NCBI GenBank assembly: GCA_003140235.1
Contig: PLJN01000123.1
Location: forward strand, 5,525-53,917
Length of the DNA stretch: 48,393 bases
Origin: Acidobacteriaceae bacterium
Lineage (GTDB): Bacteria > Acidobacteriota > Terriglobia > Terriglobales > Acidobacteriaceae
Direction: 5' to 3'
Of the stretch, positions 1 through 8,147 are shown piece by piece. How positions within the stretch are numbered: the stretch's first letter is position 1; each line of letters begins with the position of its first letter. The notes beneath the pieces were generated by a model, which saw only the letters and a list, made by a program, of their open reading frames with translations, was not told where the DNA came from and ran no database searches. The position numbers and the translations under genes are program-made.

Positions 1-1
1 T

Positions 2-1330
2 GGCCGCTTCTCGCAGAACGTAAAGCGCCTCGGATTCTACGCGCAAGATTCCTGGCGGATTCGCCGCAACTTCACCGTGAATCTTGGCTTGCGGTATGAC
101 ACGACGTTTGGCTTATTCAAATCCAACGGCCTTGACCAGACTTCCAACCCCGCGGTCCAGACCATCGTTGCGCAGAATCTGGCGCTGCCTCGAGGCGTAC
201 CCCAGGATTACCGCAAGGCCTTTGCTCCGCGTCTGGGCTTTGCCTGGTCACCGGGCAGCAGCGGCAACACCGTGATCCGCGCGGGCGCAGGAATGTATTT
301 CAATGACCTGGCCCAGAACGGCTGGGTCGACGCTTTCCGCGCGGTAACGCCCGGTGGCGGATTGCTGGCGGCAGGCGACCAGGGTGCCATCATTGATCCG
401 AACTACCATTCGCCCTACGCGATTCAGGCCAGCGCCGGCTTGGAACAGGCGTTCGGAAAAACCTGGAAACTGACGATTCAGTACGAGCATCAGCAGGGCG
501 TCCACCAGTACCGACGCTACGAATACGTGGCCCAGGACCCAGTCGCTGCGCCGAACGGAACATTGCCATCCACAGCGCCCAATATTTCGGTGTTCCGCAC
601 CGATAACCGCTCGCGCTATGACGGAGTATCTTTTGCCATCAATCACAGTTTTTCCAAACGTTTTGAAATGACCGCGCACTACACGCTGGCCAAAGCCACA
701 ACCTGGGGAGCCAACGTTGGTGAACTGTTCGATTACGTAAATGGTGTGACCAGCGTGACCAATCCGTTCGGCCCCGGAGACCATGGGCCGTCGGGTGAAG
801 ACGTCCGCCATCGTTTTGTGATTGCCGGGACCGTGCATCTGCCGGGAAAATTTGATGTGAGCACACTCTCCCAGTTTGAAAGCGCGCGGCCTTACACCCT
901 GAGCACCACCGTGGATATCAATGGCGACGGTGTTGCCACCGACCGCGCCGTGGTCAACGGTCAGCAGACTACTCTGGACGAATTCCGCGGCACGCCGTTC
1001 GCCCAGGTTGATCTGCGCATCAGTCGCGACTTTAAGTTCGGCGACCACATGACCCTGCGGCCTTTTGTGGAATTCTTCAATCTGCTGAACCGCGTGAACC
1101 CGGGCAACAACTTTGTCGCGGACATTGGCGCGCTACCGGTGCCGGCCAGCGAAGTTGCCGCAGGCAACGTGACTGATATCTGCCTCGATCCGGCATGCAC
1201 CACCACGCGGCCGATTCGCAGCTTGAAGGACCTCAGGGTACCGGGCGGCGCGCTCGGAGACTTCTTTGGCCCGGGCACAACGGTGGGAATGCCGTTAGCT
1301 GCACAGTTTGGACTTAGATTTAGTTTCTAG
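2..1330 (+). CDS. TonB-dependent receptor, C-terminal part (cut by window start)
   Basis: The reading frame is open from base 2, so the gene starts upstream of the window; the GTG at 77 is internal. The visible 442 residues are outer-membrane beta-barrel sequence with alternating aromatic strands, such as FYAQDSWRIRRNFTVNLGLR near the left edge and a C-terminal strand ending AAQFGLRFSF with the terminal Phe expected of barrel proteins recognised by the BAM machinery. Large receptors of this style, usually with an N-terminal carboxypeptidase-regulatory-like domain, are abundant in Acidobacteriota and are presumed to import glycans or other bulky nutrients. The plug and N-terminal domains lie outside the window, so substrate cannot be judged. 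It is followed by a long inverted repeat and faces a minus-strand operon. Confidence 0.85.
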   Translation, partial: GRFSQNVKRLGFYAQDSWRIRRNFTVNLGLRYDTTFGLFKSNGLDQTSNPAVQTIVAQNLALPRGVPQDYRKAFAPRLGFAWSPGSSGNTVIRAGAGMYFNDLAQNGWVDAFRAVTPGGGLLAAGDQGAIIDPNYHSPYAIQASAGLEQAFGKTWKLTIQYEHQQGVHQYRRYEYVAQDPVAAPNGTLPSTAPNISVFRTDNRSRYDGVSFAINHSFSKRFEMTAHYTLAKATTWGANVGELFDYVNGVTSVTNPFGPGDHGPSGEDVRHRFVIAGTVHLPGKFDVSTLSQFESARPYTLSTTVDINGDGVATDRAVVNGQQTTLDEFRGTPFAQVDLRISRDFKFGDHMTLRPFVEFFNLLNRVNPGNNFVADIGALPVPASEVAAGNVTDICLDPACTTTRPIRSLKDLRVPGGALGDFFGPGTTVGMPLAAQFGLRFSF

Positions 1331-1375
1331 ACTTTGCCGCAGATTAACGCTGAAAAACGCAGATCAGGAAACCGG

Positions 1376-1530
1376 AAAACCCTTTACCACAGAGAGCATA
1401 GAGGCACACAGAGGAAAGTCGGAATTAGATCGCGCTTTTTTTTATCAGCGTTCATCTGCGTGAATCTGCGGTAAGGTCCGGTTTTTGCCTTCCTCCGCGT
1501 TCCTCTGTGCTCTCTGTGGTAAAGGGTTTT
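1376..1530. repeat. Long inverted repeat with a second interleaved pair
   Basis: A 29-base arm at 1376-1404 is repeated in inverted orientation at 1502-1530 with one mismatch; its core is ACCACAGAGAGCA. A second, looser inverted pair (core CGCAGATTAACGC) lies at about 1335-1364 and 1443-1475, so the arms are ordered A-B-A'-B' and cannot all pair in one simple hairpin. Motifs of this type recur between genes in many environmental bacterial genomes. It fills the gap between two convergent genes and could also terminate transcription. Confidence 0.8.
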
Positions 1531-1531
1531 G

Positions 1532-2257
1532 TCAGGTTTTCAAATCCGGGATGGCGACAAACTTCTTTCCTTCCGCCGAATACTCTTCCAGTAGCGCGCG
1601 TGTCGCTTCTACGGTGTAACGGCGATCTGTGCCAAAGGCGCGGTGTCCGCCGTCGTGCAGCAGGACGATCTCGCCCTGCGGATTTGGGTGGGAAGCAATT
1701 GCGCTGTCAACTTTTTTGACAATCGCTTCCGAAGATTGGGCGCTCCAGTCGTAGGCGGTCACGGACCACATCACCGGCGTCATGCCCAGGGACCGCGCGG
1801 TTTTCAACACATCCGGACGCCTGCCGCCAAACGGCGGCCGAAACAGAGGCGCAGGCGTGCCGATTGCATCTCCCAGGGCCTTACGGCAGGCTTCCAGCTC
1901 CTGCTTCACTTGCTTTACAGGAACAAAAATCAGATTGGGATGGGTATATGTATGGTTGCCAATCGCGTGGCCCGCTCCGTGGATGGCGCGAACAATGTCC
2001 GGACGCTGGTGGGCGTATTTGCCGATCAGGAAGAACGTGGCCTTGGCTTCATGTTTGGCCAGCACGTCGAGTAGGTGCAGCGTGTGCGGATCGTTGGGGC
2101 CGTCATCGTAGGTGAGGGCCATCTGTTGGGGATCGTTGCCGTGGACCAGCGTTTGTCCGTAAAGCTGCGAGCCCGGCGCCATGGTGGCGTATCCGGCGTA
2201 ACTCGCTGCGGCTGCGGCGGCGGCCACACCCGCGCCGGTTGCTAGGATCGTCCACAT
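1532..2257 (-). CDS. Polysaccharide deacetylase (NodB homology, CE4 family)
   Basis: This 241-residue protein carries the CE4 motifs in order: TYDDGPND (metal-binding Asp-Asp), NHTYTH (the two metal-binding His), RPPFG (catalytic-site Arg), a Trp motif around VTAYDWS, and LLHDGG with the C-terminal His. Such enzymes remove N-acetyl groups from peptidoglycan or other amino-sugar polymers. An N-terminal Ala-rich hydrophobic stretch (residues 3-25) suggests an uncleaved anchor or signal, so it probably acts in the cell envelope. It is the last gene of a minus-strand run, starting 7 bases after the preceding small gene. The exact substrate cannot be read from the sequence. Confidence 0.9.
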   Translation of the reverse strand: MWTILATGAGVAAAAAAASYAGYATMAPGSQLYGQTLVHGNDPQQMALTYDDGPNDPHTLHLLDVLAKHEAKATFFLIGKYAHQRPDIVRAIHGAGHAIGNHTYTHPNLIFVPVKQVKQELEACRKALGDAIGTPAPLFRPPFGGRRPDVLKTARSLGMTPVMWSVTAYDWSAQSSEAIVKKVDSAIASHPNPQGEIVLLHDGGHRAFGTDRRYTVEATRALLEEYSAEGKKFVAIPDLKT

Positions 2258-2264
2258 GGTGGGA

Positions 2265-2528
2265 TCAATTCTTGATTTCGCGTATGACCAGCGCCGCGCC
2301 TTTCGCCAGATAGCTTTTTCTGCGGAACCAATCTTCCATGTCCGCGCGCAGCCGTTCCAGAGGCACGCGTGAGCCTATTTCCATCACGCCGTCGGCAACG
2401 GGAAGGGTGTCATCAAAGATTGGATCGTTGGTAAAGTTGCGCATGGCAAAGTTGTCGATCCATTTCATGGGACAGGGCGCGGGTTGCCCATCGACCCAGT
2501 AGTCCACGCTGATTTTTCTGGAGTACAT
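2265..2528 (-). CDS. Small conserved-looking protein of unknown function
   Basis: Eighty-seven residues, soluble, with no signal or membrane segment. It begins MYSRKISVDYWVDG and has a charged central segment (PLERLRADMEDWFRRKSYLA). It lies 17 bases downstream of the PEP carboxykinase gene and 7 bases before the deacetylase gene, so it is probably co-transcribed with both. No family was recognised. The tight spacing and unbroken frame are the main support for it being a real gene; no clear Shine-Dalgarno sequence precedes the ATG. Confidence 0.65.
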   Translation of the reverse strand: MYSRKISVDYWVDGQPAPCPMKWIDNFAMRNFTNDPIFDDTLPVADGVMEIGSRVPLERLRADMEDWFRRKSYLAKGAALVIREIKN

Positions 2529-2545
2529 ATGCTGTTTCTGGCGCG

Positions 2546-4144
2546 TTACTTCTTTTTCAAACCCGGCCCTGCGGCGCGAACACTTTCCGGCGCTTCAAAC
2601 TTCTCAAAGTTCTTCGCAAAGCGCGCGGAGAGATCGGCGGCCGAGCGGTCGTAGGCGTCTCTGTCCGGCCACGCGTTGCGTGCATTCAGAAATTCCGCAG
2701 GAACGCCGGGAGCTGTCTTGGGGACCGTGAATCCAAAGGCGGGATCGGTTTCAAACTCAACCTTGTTGAGGGAGCCGTCAATCGCGGCGCGCACCATGGC
2801 CCGCGTATAAGCTAGTTTCATGCGCTTGCCCACGCCGTAAGGACCGCCAAACCAGCCCGTATTCACCAGCCAGCATTGCGCTTTGTGCTCTTGCAGGCGG
2901 CGTCCGAGCAACTCCGCATAGACCTTGGGCCGCAACGACATGAAAGGCGCGCCGAAGCAGGTGGAGAAATTCGGCTGCGGCTCATTGATGCCGGCCTCTG
3001 TACCTGCGACCTTGGCGGTGTATCCGGAAAGGAAGTGATACATGGCCTGGTCGGTTGAGAGCTTGGAGATGGGAGGCAGAACACCGAAAGCGTCGGCGGT
3101 GAGGAAAATCACGTTCGGAGGATGGCCGCCGATGCCGGGGATTACGGCGCCGTCGATGTAGTCGACGGGATAGGCACAACGGGTATTTTCGGTGAGGCTG
3201 ACGTCGTCGTAATCGGGAACGCGCGTTTCCGCATCGAAAATCACGTTCTCCAGAACGGAACCGAAACGGATAGCGTTCCATATCTGCGGCTCATTTTCCT
3301 GGGACAACTTGACGCACTTGGCGTAACAGCCGCCTTCAAAATTAAAAATGCCATTGGCGCTCCAGCCGTGCTCGTCGTCACCGATCAGCAGGCGTTCCGG
3401 GTCGGCGGACAAAGTGGTCTTACCGGTGCCGGAAAGACCGAAGAAGAGCGCGGTTTCCGCCTGTTTACCCACGTTCGCCGAGCAATGCATGGGGAAAACG
3501 TCCTTTTGCGGAAGCAGGAAATTCATCACGCCAAAAATGGACTTCTTCATTTCCCCGGCATACTTGGTCCCGCCGATCAGCACGATCTTGCGCGTGAAGT
3601 TCACAATGATGAACGCTTCGGAGCGCGTGCCGTCGCGCTGCGGGTCCGCCTGGAATTCCGGGGCGGAAATAATGGTGAACTCGGCGTGGTGCGTCTTCAG
3701 CTCTTCTGTTGTGGGACGAACAAACAGGGCGCGCACAAAAAGGTTGTGCCACGCATATTGATTGATCACACGGATGGGCATCCGGTACTTGCTGTCGGCG
3801 CCGGCGAACAGGTCCTGGACGTACAAATCGCGTCCGCGCAGGAACGCCACCACGCGTTCGAAAAGAGCGTCGAACTTGTCCGGCTCGAAGGCATGGTTGG
3901 TGTCGCCCCAGTTCACCAAGTCGGCGGTGATGGAGTCTTTCACGGTGTACTTATCTTTGGGCGTGCGTCCGGTAAATTTGCCAGTGTAGGCCACCAGGGC
4001 GCCATTGTCAGCGAGATGGCCTTCGCCGCGCCGGATGGCGTGTTCCACGAGAATGCCGGAATGCAAATTGCGGTGCACTGGACTGCTCTTTAGCAGGACT
4101 TCCAGCGCCGCGACGGAATCAATGACTGGCAATGCTTGCGACAT
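2546..4144 (-). CDS. pckA: Phosphoenolpyruvate carboxykinase (ATP)
   Basis: Converts oxaloacetate and ATP to phosphoenolpyruvate, CO2 and ADP, the entry step of gluconeogenesis in the cytoplasm. The 532-residue length matches the ATP-dependent family. Visible motifs are FTGRTPKDKYTV near residue 55, the kinase-1a P-loop GLSGTGKTTLS near residue 236, LLIGDDEHGW (metal-binding Asp pair) just after it, and NTGWFGGPYGVGKRM in the C-terminal third. The start has a good Shine-Dalgarno sequence, AGGAGAT, about 10 bases upstream. It sits in the middle of a minus-strand run with an unknown 124-residue protein upstream and two genes downstream. Confidence 0.97.
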   Translation of the reverse strand: MSQALPVIDSVAALEVLLKSSPVHRNLHSGILVEHAIRRGEGHLADNGALVAYTGKFTGRTPKDKYTVKDSITADLVNWGDTNHAFEPDKFDALFERVVAFLRGRDLYVQDLFAGADSKYRMPIRVINQYAWHNLFVRALFVRPTTEELKTHHAEFTIISAPEFQADPQRDGTRSEAFIIVNFTRKIVLIGGTKYAGEMKKSIFGVMNFLLPQKDVFPMHCSANVGKQAETALFFGLSGTGKTTLSADPERLLIGDDEHGWSANGIFNFEGGCYAKCVKLSQENEPQIWNAIRFGSVLENVIFDAETRVPDYDDVSLTENTRCAYPVDYIDGAVIPGIGGHPPNVIFLTADAFGVLPPISKLSTDQAMYHFLSGYTAKVAGTEAGINEPQPNFSTCFGAPFMSLRPKVYAELLGRRLQEHKAQCWLVNTGWFGGPYGVGKRMKLAYTRAMVRAAIDGSLNKVEFETDPAFGFTVPKTAPGVPAEFLNARNAWPDRDAYDRSAADLSARFAKNFEKFEAPESVRAAGPGLKKK

Positions 4145-4220
4145 AATCGTAGTATCTCCTGTTCCCGAAAACGCCGTGGCAGCGGCGAGCTGGCAATCGG
4201 GTCAATGGCGTGAGTTGCGG

Positions 4221-4595
4221 CTAGGCCGTGTTCATCAGCGCGTCTTGAGGCGCGCCGACCTCTTTCAAGACTGCGTTTAAATGTTCAAGGACTTCCGCCA
4301 CGGTCAGGTTGTACATTTCGCGGCCATGCTCGTAGCTTCCGGATTCGATGGCGGTCTTCAGAAAACGGCCGGCAACCTGAATGGCCAGGGGATCTGTAAT
4401 GACGCGTCCGGTGCTTTTGTGATATTCCACCCATGCCGGGTGTGGCAGGGCAATCCACACTGGAGAGCCATTGACAACGAACTTAATGTCGATGGCATCT
4501 GCATGGCGTGTGGCCACGGCCACAATCAGGGCTTGGTACAGGCAGTGTAGTCTGTGGGTTGTCCAGCGGTCGGTAGCGTGAAAGTCCTCGTACAT
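4221..4595 (-). CDS. Protein of unknown function upstream of pckA
   Basis: The frame stays open much further upstream, but that part is antisense to the next gene; the ATG at 4593-4595 (MYEDFHATDRW) gives a sensible 124-residue protein and leaves about 50 bases for a divergent promoter region. The sequence is soluble, mixed alpha/beta in character, with a central segment VWIALPHPAWVEYHKSTG and a helical C-terminus (VAEVLEHLNAVLKEVG). It ends 76 bases before pckA on the same strand, so the two may share a transcript. No family was recognised. Confidence 0.65.
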   Translation of the reverse strand: MYEDFHATDRWTTHRLHCLYQALIVAVATRHADAIDIKFVVNGSPVWIALPHPAWVEYHKSTGRVITDPLAIQVAGRFLKTAIESGSYEHGREMYNLTVAEVLEHLNAVLKEVGAPQDALMNTA

Positions 4596-4646
4596 TGCTC
4601 TTAAAACTATATCGGAGCTGGCACTGGCGCAGCAAGGAGAAGGAAG

Positions 4647-5642
4647 ATGAGCACCATGAAAGCCGTATGGATCTCGAAATTCGGCGGTCCGGAAGTCCTT
4701 GAAATTCGCGAAGTTGTCAAGCCTGAAGTTGCGGGGGCCCAAGTGCTGGTCCGTGTGCGGGCGTCGGCGCTGAATCGCGCCGATTTGTTGCAGCGCGCTG
4801 GGAAATATCCACCCCCGTTCGGCTATCGGCAGGAGATTCCCGGGATGGAATTTGCCGGCGAGGTCGCTGAGGTCGGCCCCGGCGTCCAGATGTGGAAGCC
4901 CGGGCATCGGGTTTTCGGACTTACCGGCGGCGAAGCGCAGGCTGAGTATGTTGTGACCCATGAGCGCTTGCTGGCGGAGGTCCCTGGCAACCTGGATTGG
5001 GCGGAGGCGGCGTCCATTCCGGAAGCCTTCATCACAGCTCACGATGGTCTGTGGACGCAGGCACAGCTCCGACCCGCGGAGACTGTGCTGATTCACTCGG
5101 TGGGAAGCGGCGTTGGTCTGGCTGCCGTGCAATTGGTCCGCGCCATGCGCGCTGTTCCTTACGGCACCTCGCGAACGGCGGACAAGATCACTCAATCAAA
5201 GCAATACGGGCTCGAAGAGGGCCTGGTGGTGCGTGAGAATTTCGATGATCTGGTTACCGAGGCAAACAAATGGACAGCGGGAAAGGGAATCAACGTTGTC
5301 CTGGACCTTGCCGGAGGTCCTTACGTAAGAGCCAGCCAGAAGCTAATGGCGCTAAAAGGCAGAATGCTGCTGGTGGGGACGGTAGCCGGCGGAAGTTACG
5401 AGCTGGATTCACGGTTTGTGATGGGAAAGCGCCTGCAAATTCGCGGGACCGTGTTGCGCGCGCGTTCGCTCGAAGAAAAGATTGAGGTCACACAGAGTTT
5501 TGCCGCGGAAGTTGTCCCGCTTTTTGCCCAGGGAGTGTTGCGGGCCACCATCGACAGCAAATTCAAGCTGGCGGACATCGCCAAGGCGCACGAGCGGCTC
5601 GAATCCAACCAGACGCTGGGCAAGGTTGTGATCGAGATTTAG
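4647..5642 (+). CDS. NAD(P)H-quinone oxidoreductase, PIG3-like (MDR superfamily)
   Basis: A zinc-independent medium-chain dehydrogenase of 331 residues that should reduce quinones or related carbonyls with NADPH. The N-terminal GroES-like domain contains the characteristic SALNRADLLQRAGKYPPP segment (about residues 40-57) of the PIG3/TP53I3 group. The Rossmann domain has VLIHSVGSGVGLAAVQL near residue 150 for nucleotide binding. It lacks the cysteine cluster of zinc alcohol dehydrogenases. AAGGAGAAGG at about 4634-4643 supports the start at 4647; a second ATG three codons later is possible. Its stop overlaps the stop of the convergent methyltransferase gene. Confidence 0.92.
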   Translation: MSTMKAVWISKFGGPEVLEIREVVKPEVAGAQVLVRVRASALNRADLLQRAGKYPPPFGYRQEIPGMEFAGEVAEVGPGVQMWKPGHRVFGLTGGEAQAEYVVTHERLLAEVPGNLDWAEAASIPEAFITAHDGLWTQAQLRPAETVLIHSVGSGVGLAAVQLVRAMRAVPYGTSRTADKITQSKQYGLEEGLVVRENFDDLVTEANKWTAGKGINVVLDLAGGPYVRASQKLMALKGRMLLVGTVAGGSYELDSRFVMGKRLQIRGTVLRARSLEEKIEVTQSFAAEVVPLFAQGVLRATIDSKFKLADIAKAHERLESNQTLGKVVIEI

Positions 5643-6271
5643 GTTTGGCTGCAGTAAAACAAATACGCCGGCGGGATATTGCGCGGCTCAAATCCCCGAT
5701 TGACCTGAGTGAAACAGGACCGCAGGTATGGCAGGGCAGTCCGCGTAAATTGGTAGAACAGTACAGTGCCTCCCGGGTTCAAGGCCGCGCAGGCTTCCTG
5801 CGTGATCCTGGCCCGCAAAGATTTCGACATGGGGGTATAGGGGACGCCGGAAATAATGTAATCCGCGCCGTCCATTTTTAGCTTGCTTAGTTCTTCTTGT
5901 ACGTCCTCCGCCGACCCGTGGACCACATACAGTCGGGAATCCACAAAAGCGCTTTTCAGATAGCGGACAAAGTCTTCATTCTTCTCGACCACCACCAGCC
6001 TGGCGTCAGGCGGCATTCGGTCGAGGATGTGGGACGTGAATGTTCCCACGCCCGGCCCGTATTCCACGATGGTGCGAGCGCGGTCCCAATCCACCTGGCC
6101 CAGCAAACGGTTGATGAGGAAGCGGGAACTGGGAATGACGGAACCCAGCATGTTGGGATGTTGGAGGAAATTCTTAACAAACAGCAGCTTTTGCCCGTTG
6201 CGCGATGCGCGAGTCTCTAACATTCGTCCCTTAGGGTCCAAGATGGCTTTTATTAACAGTGAGATAACCAT
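5639..6271 (-). CDS. SAM-dependent methyltransferase, phospholipid N-methyltransferase (PmtA)-like
   Basis: About 210 residues with an early FVKNFLQHPNMLGSVIPSS segment followed by the SAM-binding motif VEYGPGVGTFT, an acidic VVVEKNEDF strand end, and GVPYTPMS. The opening segment and motif order are those of the PmtA-like group, related to the KsgA fold, which methylates phosphatidylethanolamine. The start at 6271 (MVISLLIKAIL) has AGAAGG about 10 bases upstream; 6295 and 6223 are alternatives. Substrate is inferred only from similarity. The stop codons of this gene and of the convergent oxidoreductase overlap at 5639-5642, leaving no room for a terminator between them. Confidence 0.8.
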   Translation of the reverse strand: MVISLLIKAILDPKGRMLETRASRNGQKLLFVKNFLQHPNMLGSVIPSSRFLINRLLGQVDWDRARTIVEYGPGVGTFTSHILDRMPPDARLVVVEKNEDFVRYLKSAFVDSRLYVVHGSAEDVQEELSKLKMDGADYIISGVPYTPMSKSLRARITQEACAALNPGGTVLFYQFTRTALPYLRSCFTQVNRGFEPRNIPPAYLFYCSQT

Positions 6272-6347
6272 ACTCGCTTGCCTTCTCAGATGCAAAAAGC
6301 AGACCCAAAACCTGGTTCTTACGTCCGGGAAACCGGCCCAAACCTGA

Positions 6348-6353
6348 TATGAT
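6348..6353 (+). promoter_or_regulatory. Possible -10 box before the first VWFA gene
   Basis: TATGAT ends 11 bases before the ATG at 6365, and no Shine-Dalgarno sequence lies between them. This would give a very short leader or a leaderless transcript. It is a pattern match only. Confidence 0.35.
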
Positions 6354-6364
6354 TTTTAACTGTC

Positions 6365-7912
6365 ATGAAGACTTATCTTGCCAATTTGCGCACACTTTCC
6401 CTGGTTTTTTTCCTTCTCGCTCTGTCATTGAGCATGGTCTCGCCCATGCGTTCACAAACGACGCCAAAACCAGAAAAATCAGACAGCGTGCTGCGGGCAA
6501 CCACGCGCCTGGTGGTGGTGGACGTGGTGGTCGTTAACGAAAAAGGCAACTCGGTCACCGGCCTTAAGGCGGAAGATTTTACCGTTTTGGAAGACGGCAA
6601 GCCGCAGACGATACGCGACTTTAGCTTCCAAACGCCCAAGACAGTCGCGCCGGCGCCCCTCAAGCTGGCGCCGGGCGTTGTGACCAATGCTCCGCAGTTC
6701 GGCGACGCCAGCGCTCTCAACGTGATTCTCCTGGACGCGACCAACACAGATTTTTCCAACCGCGCTTATGCCCAGGACTTGCTGATCAAGTACCTCGAAA
6801 CCAGTCCCACGATCCAGCCGACAGCGGTTTTTGCTCTGGAAGGTAAGTTGACGATGCTCCACGACTTCACGACGGACACCAAAGCGCTGAGGGACGTGGT
6901 GGCGAATTTCAAGCCGGCGGGACCGACCCATATTCAGACCGTAGAGTCGGGATCCACTCCGTTTGGCCATAGCGGTTCATTTCAGACGTCAGCGCATGGC
7001 CGCAACATTACTTTCAATGCAATCAGCTTTCTCGCGAAAGCACTGGCGGGATTGCCGGGACGGAAGAACCTAATCTGGCTTTCCGATGGATTTCCCATCA
7101 GTCTTTTTCCCAACGCCCCAGTGGCAGGCGCGGAAACGAGTTTTGAGGACTTCTCGGCTGTCGCGGAGAAGATTGCGGATGATCTCATGAACGCGCAAGT
7201 TGCGCTTTATCCCATCGATGCGGCTGGTGTGTCATTGAATGATACTTTCCCCAACCGCGTGGCCATGCTCAGCATGTCGGAACGGACCGGCGGCAAGACT
7301 TTCTACAACCGCAACGACCTGGATATGGGCATTCGTACCAGCATTGACGACGGCGCCACCTACTACACGCTGGATTACTATCCGGACAACAAGACATGGG
7401 ACGATAAATTCCGCGAGATTCGAGTCAAGGTCACCCGTCCGGGGGTACGCTTGCGCTATCGGCAGGGCTATTTCGCGCAAGCCCCAACGAAGGAACCCGA
7501 ACCGGTAGCCAGACAATTCACCCAAGCCATGTTTCCTGATGCTCCGCCTTCCACCGGCGTGCTTTTCCAGGCGTTCGCCGCCCCTCCTTCCGAAAAGACA
7601 GGCAACAAGCCGGTCGTGAACTTCGGCATTGATGCCCATACGCTGGCGTTTCAACGAGGCGCGGACGAGCAGGAGCATGTCGCGATCACCTGCGTGGTAT
7701 GGGCTTATCCCGCCAAGGGAGAACCCGTCCGCGTGGAGAACGAAACCACGGCTGGCCTCAGGGAAGACGATTATCAAAGAGCTATGCACAGCTACTTCCC
7801 CTGTAAATGCATACTGGACCTCAAGCCTGGCCGTTACACGTTGCGTTTGGGTGTTCTCGATCGCACGACGAACCTGATCGGGACTACCACCACGCAACTC
7901 ACAGTGCCATGA
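6365..7912 (+). CDS. VWFA-related acidobacterial exported protein, copy 1 (subfamily A)
   Basis: A 515-residue member of the TIGR03436-type family; the biological role of that family is not established. A signal peptide spans about residues 1-31 (hydrophobic LSLVFFLLALSLS core). A beta domain with TRLVVVDVV and DFTVLEDGKPQ follows (about 42-80). The von Willebrand A-like fold has its first strand at about 117-129 (LNVILLDATNTDF), where the canonical DxSxS metal site is changed to DATNT, and the third site as IWLSDGFP near 236. A central YYTLDYYP block and a C-terminal Ig-like beta domain ending TTQLTVP complete it. Two conserved cysteines (about 443 and 479) are joined by a third in FPCKC, unique to this copy. 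First gene of the tandem array. Confidence 0.88.
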   Translation: MKTYLANLRTLSLVFFLLALSLSMVSPMRSQTTPKPEKSDSVLRATTRLVVVDVVVVNEKGNSVTGLKAEDFTVLEDGKPQTIRDFSFQTPKTVAPAPLKLAPGVVTNAPQFGDASALNVILLDATNTDFSNRAYAQDLLIKYLETSPTIQPTAVFALEGKLTMLHDFTTDTKALRDVVANFKPAGPTHIQTVESGSTPFGHSGSFQTSAHGRNITFNAISFLAKALAGLPGRKNLIWLSDGFPISLFPNAPVAGAETSFEDFSAVAEKIADDLMNAQVALYPIDAAGVSLNDTFPNRVAMLSMSERTGGKTFYNRNDLDMGIRTSIDDGATYYTLDYYPDNKTWDDKFREIRVKVTRPGVRLRYRQGYFAQAPTKEPEPVARQFTQAMFPDAPPSTGVLFQAFAAPPSEKTGNKPVVNFGIDAHTLAFQRGADEQEHVAITCVVWAYPAKGEPVRVENETTAGLREDDYQRAMHSYFPCKCILDLKPGRYTLRLGVLDRTTNLIGTTTTQLTVP

Positions 7913-7993
7913 GATGAAACGAGGCTATAAGCCGGGGCGCCGTCCCTCGCGGCATCGGTTTTCTTCCATCTATGGAGGAGCTAATTTTGTTGC

Positions 7994-8014
7994 TGATTTC
8001 CGCGCAAGAAATCA
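7994..8014. repeat. Small hairpin between VWFA copies 1 and 2
   Basis: TGATTTC and GAAATCA form a perfect 7-base inverted repeat around a 7-base loop in the 235-base gap between copies 1 and 2. There is no T-run, so it is not an obvious terminator. It may be an mRNA stem. Nothing else recognisable was seen in this gap. Confidence 0.4.
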
Positions 8015-8147
8015 GAACACCTGGCGTTCCTCGTCGTTAGAGACGACATAAGAGCTTGCCATCGAGCTTTCCAGGATTCTCTAGCTCTCTTTTCGAGCAT
8101 AGGATCGTCTAACCTGCAACAATCCAGTCCTTTTGGGAGAAGTAGAA

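Noticed and set aside
4596-5195. Upstream extension of the unknown protein at 4221-4595 to 324 residues
   Set aside because: The extension is antisense to the quinone oxidoreductase gene and its composition differs sharply from the part after MYEDFH.
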